A program made the translations under genes and the position numbers. This document shows positions 26,546 to 35,344 of a DNA stretch of 64,000 bases, one piece after another. The notes under the pieces are model-generated. The model saw nothing but the letters and a program-made list of their open reading frames with translations. It was not told the origin of the DNA and ran no database searches. The stretch is taken from NCBI GenBank assembly GCA_018402565.1, contig JAGYIQ010000001.1, positions 1 through 64,000 of the forward strand, in the 5' to 3' direction. Position 1 is the stretch's first letter. Each line of letters starts with the position of its first letter. The stretch comes from Pirellulaceae bacterium (GTDB lineage Bacteria; Planctomycetota; Planctomycetia; Pirellulales; Pirellulaceae).

Positions 26546-27406
26546 CTAACAGCGTCGGCGACGGAATGCCAAGCCAGCCGCCGCAACGGCTGTTAGCAAT
26601 CCCGCCGAGCTAGGTTCGGGTACGGCCGAAAAACCAATGGCCTTGGCGCCACCCCAAGCCGACATTTCGCTATCGGACAAAGCGCGATCTTCAAAGTAAA
26701 ACGCGCTGATAAACCCTGCACTGGTTTCACCGTCATTGTCAGTCAACAAGTAATTCGCTCCTCCCAAGTCCTGGCGATACATGGACCAACGTCCATCGAC
26801 CCCGCCCAAGGTACTCGTACCGACGAAGACACCGTTAATGAACTTGCGCATCCGGGCAGTGCCAAGCGACAGATCCACGGTGACACCGACTCGGTTCCAT
26901 TCATTGAGCTCGACACGGCCATCGTACTCCCCCGAGATTCCCAATCCTCGGTCCGAGTTTCGAATAAACAAATCACCGTCGTTGCTGTTTGTTGCGTTGG
27001 TCTGATACAACGACATCCAAGGTCCAACGGTCGCCTCGTCGAAGTACAGATCCCACATCATGGTGTATTGATTTAGAAAATTTCCGCCCCCATTGGCTGC
27101 CACGTTCGGATTGAATACCAAACCTTGCGTTCCACTGAACAGTGGGAACTGCATGACGACTCGGTCACCACCCGCCATGGAGGCGATGCCAAAATTCGAG
27201 ACCGTATCGAATGACACGACGTCCGCTGAATTGTTGTAGTAGCCGAAAGTACTTCCCGCGGTTCCGTCATTGATCGAAAAACTTGGATCGTCAAAATTGA
27301 CCCAAAAAACGTCCGCTTGCGCGGGTGCGGACGCAACCACAGCCGACACCATCAATCCAGTAACGACGAGCAACCGTCGTCGCACCCAAGCACTGACCTG
27401 CAACAT
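26546..27406 (-). CDS. PEP-CTERM-anchored secreted protein, LamG-like fold
   Basis: 286 aa. It has an export signal at about 8-31 (ending ASAPAQAD) and a C-terminal sorting signal VPEPSSAG, then a hydrophobic helix, then RRRRC. This is the exact PEP-CTERM layout recognised by exosortase and tied to exopolysaccharide-associated export. The body is Gly/Asn/Asp-rich with beta-strand patterns such as WSMYRQDLGG and FYFEDRALSDSEM, typical of concanavalin/LamG-like folds. No exosortase gene is in the window. The start is supported by GAGG/AAGG upstream. Confidence 0.9.
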   Translation of the reverse strand: MLQVSAWVRRRLLVVTGLMVSAVVASAPAQADVFWVNFDDPSFSINDGTAGSTFGYYNNSADVVSFDTVSNFGIASMAGGDRVVMQFPLFSGTQGLVFNPNVAANGGGNFLNQYTMMWDLYFDEATVGPWMSLYQTNATNSNDGDLFIRNSDRGLGISGEYDGRVELNEWNRVGVTVDLSLGTARMRKFINGVFVGTSTLGGVDGRWSMYRQDLGGANYLLTDNDGETSAGFISAFYFEDRALSDSEMSAWGGAKAIGFSAVPEPSSAGLLTAVAAAGLAFRRRRC

Positions 27407-27636
27407 AACCTTCTACCTCACACCTTAACAATTCCCTGATGGTTCCGTTGCCCGAACACGGAGGGAGCACCCGGAACCTACGACGATCAGAGCTTAAGCA
27501 GGCATTGTGAATTTACCGTTAGCTTGCCGTGAATTCTGATTGAAGATTAGTTAAACAGTCGTTTGCATAAGATACTGACATTCTTACACGCGCGTCGCCG
27601 CGTTGGGCCTCAGCGTCGCATGGGGGGCGCGGCCGC

Positions 27637-28392
27637 TTACTGTTCGCGGTCTGGGGGAGGCAAGACGAAGCGATAGCCCGCGTCGCGGACGGTCTGGATC
27701 AGGGTCGGCTGGGCGGGGTCACGTTCCAGGATCTTCCGCAGTCGCCGAATGAACTGATCGGGCGCGCGGCTCTGGGCGTCCGCCTCCAACTCCCACACCT
27801 GCTCCAACAACTCGCCACGAGAAATGATCCTTCCGGCGTGTTTGAGAAAATACCGCAGCAACTTCGCCTCCAAACTGGTGAGCTGCTGCACGACCCGCTC
27901 GGACTGTCGCACTTCGTAAGAATTAAAATCGACCTCATAGTCCCCCAACGCCACCACCCCAGCGGGTTCCACCTCCGCGGCCGGGGCCGCGGTCCCGGCC
28001 AACGACTTGAACCGCAACAACAGGTGCTTGACCCTGGTCAACAACTCGTCCAGATCAAAGGGTTTGGTCAGGTACTGATCGGCCCCCACCTCGAACCCGC
28101 GCATGCGATCTTCGGGCAACGACCGCGCGCTGAGCATCAACACGGGCATTTGCCCGCCGGCCCGTCGCAAGCGCCGGCAGATGTCGTAGCCGTTGAGACC
28201 GGGCAACATTAAATCCAATATCACCAAATCAAACAGCGGCGCCTGTTCGGTCAAGCGATCGTCCGCCCGCTGCCCGTCCATCTCGACGACCACTTCGTAG
28301 CCGGCTCGCTTCAAGTTGAACTCGATGCCAAACGCCAGATGTTGTTCATCCTCGACCAACAGAATCCGCGGCTTCTTGAGGGTTTCGAGCAT
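27637..28392 (-). CDS. OmpR/PhoB-family response regulator
   Basis: 251 aa. The receiver domain (about 8-122) has the acidic pocket E14/D15, phospho-acceptor D60 in VILDLMLPG and Lys110 in YLTKPFD. A winged-helix DNA-binding domain (about 148-245) ends with the typical TVRDAGYRFV segment. It should bind DNA as a phosphorylated dimer. No histidine kinase is adjacent, so this is an orphan regulator. The upstream gene on the same strand, 1 bp away, encodes a sulfotransferase, so the two may be one transcript. High confidence. Confidence 0.94.
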   Translation of the reverse strand: MLETLKKPRILLVEDEQHLAFGIEFNLKRAGYEVVVEMDGQRADDRLTEQAPLFDLVILDLMLPGLNGYDICRRLRRAGGQMPVLMLSARSLPEDRMRGFEVGADQYLTKPFDLDELLTRVKHLLLRFKSLAGTAAPAAEVEPAGVVALGDYEVDFNSYEVRQSERVVQQLTSLEAKLLRYFLKHAGRIISRGELLEQVWELEADAQSRAPDQFIRRLRKILERDPAQPTLIQTVRDAGYRFVLPPPDREQ

Positions 28393-28393
28393 A

Positions 28394-29584
28394 TCAGGCC
28401 GGCGACCTCAGCATCGACGAACTGGGAGCCACCGGTTGGCTATTCCCCAGATCGTAGCCAAAGGTCAACGCGTACTGGCTCCATCGTCGCATGACTTCCT
28501 GGATCGTCTCCTGCGGGTATTGGTAATCCGCTGCTCGATAGGTTTTTCGCTGAGCCATATTTTGGGTCACCGCTTGTTCAATTGCCTGCGAGTCACCCAA
28601 CTGCAGTTGCTGGTAAATCCGGCGAATCACCGCGGGTGCATCGGCCGTCAACTGTTCGAACTGCACCTCGACCAATTGCTCCGCATCCAGTTCACGTCGA
28701 GCCTTCAGATAGCCTTGGTACATGATCTGGTAATCGCGGTGCACCCATTCCGCCAATTCATCATCGGAATACCTCGGTACTTGAAACCCTTGCACCTCGT
28801 CCAAACGCCGCCACAAGCGTTTCGTCGACAAGAAGACCTCGACCGGATTACGAGCGATATGGACGAAGCGGCTGCCGGGGAACTGCCGCGCCAACCAAGC
28901 GATGCGGCCGGTGTGCGTGGGCGACTTGAGAATGAGCCGCTTGTTCTTTTTCAACATCAAGGACTGCAAAAACCGAGTCAGATTAGCGGCAAACGCGGCT
29001 TCGACTGCCGGATCAACCTGTTCCATGTTCAGCAGTTCCGTGAATCGCGCGGGGCGATTCGGAAAGGCGATCCGTTGGTAGGGCGATGGGGCCCCCATGG
29101 CCACCAGGGCAAACTCGTCCTCCTGCGGCAAGTCGACACCGGCTGGCATGTTGTCCATCGGCCGTTTGCTCGGCAACAACAACTGCAGCATGGGCCGGAA
29201 CAGCGGCTCGGAGACCAGAAAATGGTGCGGCAGGAAACACTCCAAGGTCGTTGGGTAGCCGAAGCGATCGTCCAGTGCCATCAGTTCGTGCAGCAGAGTC
29301 GTGCCGCTCCGCCAGTGCCCCACGACAAACACGGGGGCCGGCTCGATCGGTTGACTGGCGATCCGCTTCCCAAACCGCCATTGCTGGAGGGCGGACAGCA
29401 GGCTGTTGCCCACCGTGCACCCGCTGACCAGCCCTAACATCGGCCAACGTTGCCAGCCGACCGCAAATTGATGGTCGCGGAGCAGACCCCAGAAGTCACC
29501 CAGGCGCATCCCATTCCAGAACCGGGGCGAATAAAACGGATAGCGATTCTCGGTCGGGGAGGATTTTGCGGACACGGTCACCAA
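28394..29584 (-). CDS. sulfotransferase family protein
   Basis: 396 aa. Sulfotransferases move sulfate from PAPS to a hydroxyl or amine. The 5'-phosphosulfate loop GHWRSGTT is at 89-96 and the 3'-phosphate segment RFVHIARNPVEVFLS near 240. Planctomycetes carry many sulfatases and sulfotransferases linked to sulfated polysaccharides; the acceptor here is unknown. The start is uncertain: TTG at 29584, or GTG at 29581 or 29575. The stop is directly beside the start of the response-regulator gene. Confidence 0.88.
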   Translation of the reverse strand: MVTVSAKSSPTENRYPFYSPRFWNGMRLGDFWGLLRDHQFAVGWQRWPMLGLVSGCTVGNSLLSALQQWRFGKRIASQPIEPAPVFVVGHWRSGTTLLHELMALDDRFGYPTTLECFLPHHFLVSEPLFRPMLQLLLPSKRPMDNMPAGVDLPQEDEFALVAMGAPSPYQRIAFPNRPARFTELLNMEQVDPAVEAAFAANLTRFLQSLMLKKNKRLILKSPTHTGRIAWLARQFPGSRFVHIARNPVEVFLSTKRLWRRLDEVQGFQVPRYSDDELAEWVHRDYQIMYQGYLKARRELDAEQLVEVQFEQLTADAPAVIRRIYQQLQLGDSQAIEQAVTQNMAQRKTYRAADYQYPQETIQEVMRRWSQYALTFGYDLGNSQPVAPSSSMLRSPA

Positions 29585-29899
29585 GTTTTCTGGGGAAATA
29601 CGGGTGGGTACGGCCCAATCGCCAGAGCCTCGGCCAAAATTCTGACCTACACTCCGTCACGTCGCCGACCCGATCGACTACGATAGCCTAGCGGAAATGA
29701 CCGTTTCTGACCACATGGATTCGGGAAACGGCCCCAGGGCATCGTCACCGGGTCCGCAGCCTCCGGATGCGACCGGCTTCGACTCGAGGCGATTCCTCGT
29801 TCCAACTGCCGGCCGCCGTTTGCCGTCCGCAACTCGGCTCCGCCCCGACCACGACTCGGTTCCGCCCCGTCCCAACTTGGATCCCCGACCCTCGCCACT
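29585..29899. other. 315-bp divergent spacer
   Basis: Lies between the divergent sulfotransferase and DapA-family genes. Short Pro-codon-like direct repeats (ggttccgccccg/ggctccgccccg at about 29838-29875) are present. No gene and no clear promoter is seen. Confidence 0.5.
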
Positions 29900-30916
<1,017 letters not shown>

Positions 30917-31018
30917 GCCGAACTTCTCTTGCCAGAACTGCCCAAATCCGGTAGAGCCACCCGCGGGGATCACGAAAATTCTTGCGGGAGATCGCGGCCG
31001 TTGGACGGTTGTTAGGAC

Positions 31019-33088
31019 ATGGCGCAGAGCGACGACAATCTGTTTCGGCAATTCCGCCTACCGTGGGTACCGGCTTGGGTACCCGATTGGATCGAGGCAC
31101 CGCTCCGCTCGCATCGCATCTGGTCCGTCCTGGCCTTGGTCCTGGTGACAACGCTCCTGACCTACGCCGGTTGGCGAGTGCTCCAAGCACAAACTGGCCA
31201 AGCCGACATCGACCTGCGGGAGTGGGAACAACGCCTGAGCAGCGCCGAGGCCCGCCAACGCCCCGAGCTGCTCGAGGCCATCTTTCAACTGCCCAATGAC
31301 GGCGCCGTCGCCCTCGGGCTGGCGTACTTGAAATCGCCCGACTCCAACGAGCGTCGAGCCGCGGGCCTCGCCCTGCGAGACGCCGCGGAGCAATGGAATC
31401 AATGGCCAGCCCCCGCCGCGACGGCCCAATACGAGCGAACCGTGCGTTTGTTGGCCGAATTTGTCCAATCGCTGCACGCTCCCGAACAGGCCCTGGCCGT
31501 CGACCTGGCCCGCCAAGCCATGATCCGGCCGGCCATCGCCGACCCGACGCTCCGCGATTCGCTCCGCGCCCAAGCCCTGGCCGTCATGTCGCGGGCCAAC
31601 TCGGCGCATTCCGCTGGACTGTTCCCTGATGAGACTCGCGGGAATCCCGCCGAACGGGTCACCCCGCTGCCAACCCGTACCGCAGCCGACCGGTTGGACT
31701 GGGGCCTGCCCCCCAACCCGGCTGCCCCAAGCTCCACCCCACTCGGCGATCCCCTCGGGCCACGTTCCGCAGAACTGCCCCGCGACGGGGACTCCCGCGA
31801 GACGGGGTTTGACGGCCGAGTCGCGAGCGGCCCGGCCAGCAACCCGGCCAATCGGTTTGTGCCAGCGGGCTTCGCTCGACCGCCGCGGGACGGCTCGTCG
31901 TCGTTTTCGACCGGGGAAACCGGGGCGACAGGTGCCTCCGAGTCCCAAGTGCCGCTGTTCGACGATCGCGGCCGCCTGATCGAGGTCCGAACCCTAGACC
32001 CCGCTCAACTGACCGCCCCCGGCGGGCTGATCCCCGTGGAAATGAGCGGCTTCGCTCCCACCCGCCAGCCGCCAGGGCCAGGCGTGTCCGAATCCTCCTT
32101 CCGTCGCCCAGCCGCACCGACTCGCGATGACCTTTCGCCCGACCGAATCGGAGCGGCTCGCATGGCCAATGGCCCCCTGTCCACAACAGTGCCAAGTCCC
32201 AGCAATTCGCCCGTCGTGCCGCTGGACACGCTCCGACGAGAACTGGCCGTGGCCTTGGAGCGACGCGAGCAGGACCTGATCGCCAGCCAGCGCGAAGGCG
32301 GATCACCTCGTTTTCGCCCGGCAGCCACCGAACGGTCGCGGGAAACGGAGATCATCACCAGTCGCCCCGTGATGACACCTCCGTCCACGGATCGCGAGTC
32401 CACGGCATTTCCCACAAACCCACCGCCCAGCGACATCACCAATCCGGGACCGGCCAACGATGCAATCCCCAGCCGCACGGTGGCGGCGCCGCGGGGCGAA
32501 GCCGCTCGAACGCGACTCCCCAGCAACCCGTATCGCAGTTCCGAGCCCGGGGCGAGCAGCGAGACCACCGACTCGCCGCCGGACTCCACGGAGCGGGACA
32601 ATCCGCTGTCCGAGAGCGCACGACCCAGGCAACGAGCGCCGAATACCCTGGAGTTCACCACCCCGGGACTGGAAAACTTAGCTCCGAGCGTCTCGCCGGG
32701 GCGTTTGCCCGCTGGGTCGCGTCGCCAGGTCCCTCGTCCGACCACGACCTTGTCTCGGCTATCGCACATTGAAGTCATGCAGCGGTTGCGGTCTCCCGAC
32801 CCCAACCAAGTCAACGACGCCATCCAAGAACTGGGGCAACGCGGATTCAACGCCGATTATGTGGCCGTCGCCCGCCGCTTGACGAGCCCCGACGCCAACG
32901 AGCGGTACCAATTGGTGTTCGATCTGTTGTCCAGTACACGAGTCGATCCGAACCCTTTTCTGCGTTGGTTAGCCAACGACCCCGATCCTGAGGTACAATC
33001 ATTGGCGATCGAGGCCCTGGAGATGCTCAACGCATCCGGGAAAAACCGGGCTGTCGATGTCACGGTCACACCCAGCCTGCGGCGCTGA
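31019..33088 (+). CDS. membrane-anchored protein with HEAT-like ends and a disordered middle
   Basis: 689 aa. One membrane helix (about 35-53) follows a short cytoplasmic N-terminus. Residues 70-190 form helical repeats (LSSAEARQRPELLEAIFQL, SPDSNERRAAGLALRDAA). Residues 200-560 are Pro/Ser/Arg/Thr-rich and disordered. The last 120 residues return to HEAT-like helices (RRLTSPDANERYQLVFDLL, NDPDPEVQSLAIEALEML). Such HEAT-like repeats usually mediate protein contacts. No enzyme motif is visible. I recognise the style but not a named family. It lies 102 bp after the DapA-family gene. Confidence 0.72.
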   Translation: MAQSDDNLFRQFRLPWVPAWVPDWIEAPLRSHRIWSVLALVLVTTLLTYAGWRVLQAQTGQADIDLREWEQRLSSAEARQRPELLEAIFQLPNDGAVALGLAYLKSPDSNERRAAGLALRDAAEQWNQWPAPAATAQYERTVRLLAEFVQSLHAPEQALAVDLARQAMIRPAIADPTLRDSLRAQALAVMSRANSAHSAGLFPDETRGNPAERVTPLPTRTAADRLDWGLPPNPAAPSSTPLGDPLGPRSAELPRDGDSRETGFDGRVASGPASNPANRFVPAGFARPPRDGSSSFSTGETGATGASESQVPLFDDRGRLIEVRTLDPAQLTAPGGLIPVEMSGFAPTRQPPGPGVSESSFRRPAAPTRDDLSPDRIGAARMANGPLSTTVPSPSNSPVVPLDTLRRELAVALERREQDLIASQREGGSPRFRPAATERSRETEIITSRPVMTPPSTDRESTAFPTNPPPSDITNPGPANDAIPSRTVAAPRGEAARTRLPSNPYRSSEPGASSETTDSPPDSTERDNPLSESARPRQRAPNTLEFTTPGLENLAPSVSPGRLPAGSRRQVPRPTTTLSRLSHIEVMQRLRSPDPNQVNDAIQELGQRGFNADYVAVARRLTSPDANERYQLVFDLLSSTRVDPNPFLRWLANDPDPEVQSLAIEALEMLNASGKNRAVDVTVTPSLRR

Positions 33089-33166
33089 GCACAAACCACG
33101 TGGCGGCCGCAAGTAATCCGCAGGGGCGAGAGATCGCGACATGCGACCAAAACCAAGGAACGAACG

Positions 33167-34108
33167 ATGCCTCGGAAAATTCTAATCGACTGCGACCCCG
33201 GGATCGACGACGCGATCGCCGTCTGCTTGGCGTTGTTCCACACCGAAATCGAATTGGTCGGGGTCACCGCCTGCGAGGGCGCCGTGGCCGCTCGGCAGGT
33301 CAACCAGAACCTCGAAAGCATCATCAATCTGCTGGATCCGCCCAAGCGACCGCGTCTGGGGATGGCAACGGCTTGCGCCAACGCGCCGGCTGAAAACGTT
33401 CGCTACCTGCACGGTTCTGATGGCTTGGCCAACCTGTCATTGCAGATTGAGTTACAGCGTTCGCTGCCGGCCGAGAAGGTGATGGCCGAGTGCATTCGCA
33501 ACCATCCGAACGACCTGACCATTGTTTGCTTGGGGCCGCTAACCAATGTTGCCTCGCTCTTGCGGCATCATCCGCACCTGGCCAGCAGCATCAATCGTTT
33601 GGTCATCGCGGGTGGTTCCGTCAGTGGCATTGGCAACGTCACACCCTGCGCTGAATTTAATGTGTACTTCGACCCGGTGTCTGCCCAGCAAGTGTTCAAA
33701 TCGGCCACCACCAAGTCGCTCGTTCCCTTGGACGTCAGCACCGAAGTGCGATTCGACCTTGGCTTCCTCGAGCACCTGCCGTCGCTCCAGACCCGCGCGG
33801 GCGCGTTTCTCCGCCCGGCCCTGCCGGTCCTGTTCCGCGCCTTCCGACAACACCATGCCATGGAAGAAATCTTTCTCCGCGATTTGATCGCGTTGATCGC
33901 CTGCCTGCACCCCGAATACTTCCAGTGGGAAGAGATGGCGTGCGAGATTGAAACCCAATCCGGATTGACTCGTGGGATGACCATCTTCGATCGCCGCTAT
34001 CCCGCCGAATGGACCAACAACGTGGAAGTCGCCACCGCCGTCGAAAGCCATTTGGTCAAAGACGCCATCATCGAGGGCCTTCGCTGGGCGGGGCAAAAAA
34101 CCCAATAA
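33167..34108 (+). CDS. inosine-uridine-type nucleoside hydrolase
   Basis: 313 aa, standard family length. The enzyme hydrolyses the N-glycosidic bond of nucleosides using a bound calcium ion. The Ca-binding DCDPGIDD is at 8-15, with NVYFDPVSAQ and the later Asp in the expected places. Substrate range (purine, pyrimidine or both) is not clear. AAGGAACGAACG precedes the ATG. The TAA stop is followed within 5 bp by the 53-bp repeat array. High confidence. Confidence 0.92.
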   Translation: MPRKILIDCDPGIDDAIAVCLALFHTEIELVGVTACEGAVAARQVNQNLESIINLLDPPKRPRLGMATACANAPAENVRYLHGSDGLANLSLQIELQRSLPAEKVMAECIRNHPNDLTIVCLGPLTNVASLLRHHPHLASSINRLVIAGGSVSGIGNVTPCAEFNVYFDPVSAQQVFKSATTKSLVPLDVSTEVRFDLGFLEHLPSLQTRAGAFLRPALPVLFRAFRQHHAMEEIFLRDLIALIACLHPEYFQWEEMACEIETQSGLTRGMTIFDRRYPAEWTNNVEVATAVESHLVKDAIIEGLRWAGQKTQ

Positions 34109-34110
34109 CC

Positions 34111-34750
34111 GCAGCGGAATGCGTCAAGCTATTCGATACCCTAGAGCGAGCTTGGCAGCGGAGGTAACGGAATGCGTCAAGCATTTCGATACCCTAGAAC
34201 GAGCTTGGCAGCGGAGGTAGCGGAATGCGTCAAGCATTTCGACACCCTAGAGCGAACTTGGCAGCGGAGGTAGCGGAATGCGTCAAGCATTTCGATACCC
34301 TAGGATGAGCTTGGCAGCGCACGTAGCGGAATGCGTGAAGCATTTCGATACCCTAGGATAAACTTGGCAGCGGCGGTAGCGGAATGCGTCAAGCATTTCG
34401 ATACCCTAGAACGAGCTTGGCAGCGGAGGTAGCGGAATGCGTGAAGCATTTCGATACCCTAGAGCGAACTTGGCAGCGGAGGTAGCGGAATGCGTCAAGC
34501 ATTTCGATACCCTAGAACGAGCTTGGCAGCGGAGGTAGCGGAATGCGTCAAGCATTTCGATACCCTAGAGCGAACTTGGCAGCGGAGGTAGCGGAATGCG
34601 TCAAGCATTTCGATACCCTAGAGCGAACTTGGCAGCGGAGGTAGCGGAATGCGTCAAGCATTTCGATACCCTAGAACGAGCTTGGCAGCGCACGTAGCGG
34701 AATGCGTCAAGCATTTCGATACCCTAGAGCGAGCTTGGCAGCGGCGGTAA
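34111..34750 (+). repeat. 53-bp tandem array, 12 intact units
   Basis: Twelve 53-bp units, each with gcggaatgcgtcaagcattt followed by cgataccctag, a variable 4-5 nt, and gcttggcagcggaggtag. Each unit holds a small palindrome AATGC-gtcaa-GCATT. Substitutions are scattered (for example gcgtgaag at about 34333 and 34439; attcg in the first unit). Short open frames through it (CVKHFDTLERAWQRR-type) are repeat artefacts. The array starts immediately after the nucleoside hydrolase stop. Confidence 0.95.
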
Positions 34751-35092
34751 CGAAATGCGTCAAAGCACTGGTTGATTTTCCCAGACTCGCTCGCGAAATG
34801 GCTGCCCACCTCAACGAAATTGTGCAAAAACACGACATTTTCTCGTCAATCGAAATGCTTGACGCATTCCGCTACGGAAAAATCAACAAGCCCTTAAGCA
34901 TTTCGATACCCTAGAGCGAGCTTGGCAGCGGAGGTAGCGAAATGTGTCAAAGGGCTGGTTGATTTTCCCAGACTCGCTCGCGAAATGGCTGCCCACCTCA
35001 ACGAAATTGTGCAAAAACACGACATTTTCTCGTCAATCGAAATGCTTGACGCATTCCGCTACGGAAAAATCAACCAGCCCTTAAGCATTTCG
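34751..35092. repeat. two 53-bp units each interrupted by a 134-bp inverted-repeat insert
   Basis: Copies at 34751-34905 and 34938-35092 (155 bp each, 187-bp period). In both, the left half cgaaatg-gtcaa and right half gcatttcg of the array core are split by a 134-bp insert (34764-34897 in the first). In copy 2 the insert ends are aagggctggttgattttcc and ggaaaaatcaaccagccctt, near-perfect inverted repeats. Just inside the right end is an inverted copy of the core, tcgaaatgcttgacgcattc. The two inserts are almost identical. Confidence 0.9.
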
Positions 35093-35344
35093 ATTGACGC
35101 ATTTTTTTCGACGTGATGAGCGACGCGGACTCTATTGTCACGACCTCTCAACGACTGACATCGATTGTGATTGCGACGAACGAAGAAACCGACGACGCTT
35201 CTACGGTGCTGTAATCGATTACGATTACGAGCACGAGCACGAGCATGAGCATTGACGCCATCGTTGTGGCACGATTCACTACGCCCCTTACGCCCTACGC
35301 CCTTAGCCCTACGCCCTTAGCCCTACGCCCTTAGCCCTTCGCCC
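35093..35344 (-). repeat. spacer with tacgag tracts and a gtagggcgaagggc-type repeat
   Basis: attacgagcacgagcacgag at about 35218-35240 and, from about 35280, repeated cccttagccctacg units that on the minus strand read gtagggctaaggg. The last unit contains the TAG stop of the ABC transporter (35345-35347). No gene is seen. Confidence 0.85.

Noticed and set aside
34111-35092. CRISPR array
   Set aside because: Units are contiguous 53-bp repeats without unique spacers, and no cas genes are in the window.
34702-35116. Two short frames of 64-70 codons in the 34-kb array, reading FPRLAREMAAHLNEIVQKHD
   Set aside because: Both lie entirely in repeat copies; the 187-bp period is not a multiple of 3 and no ribosome site is present. 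Treated as repeat artefacts, though the peptide is oddly protein-like.
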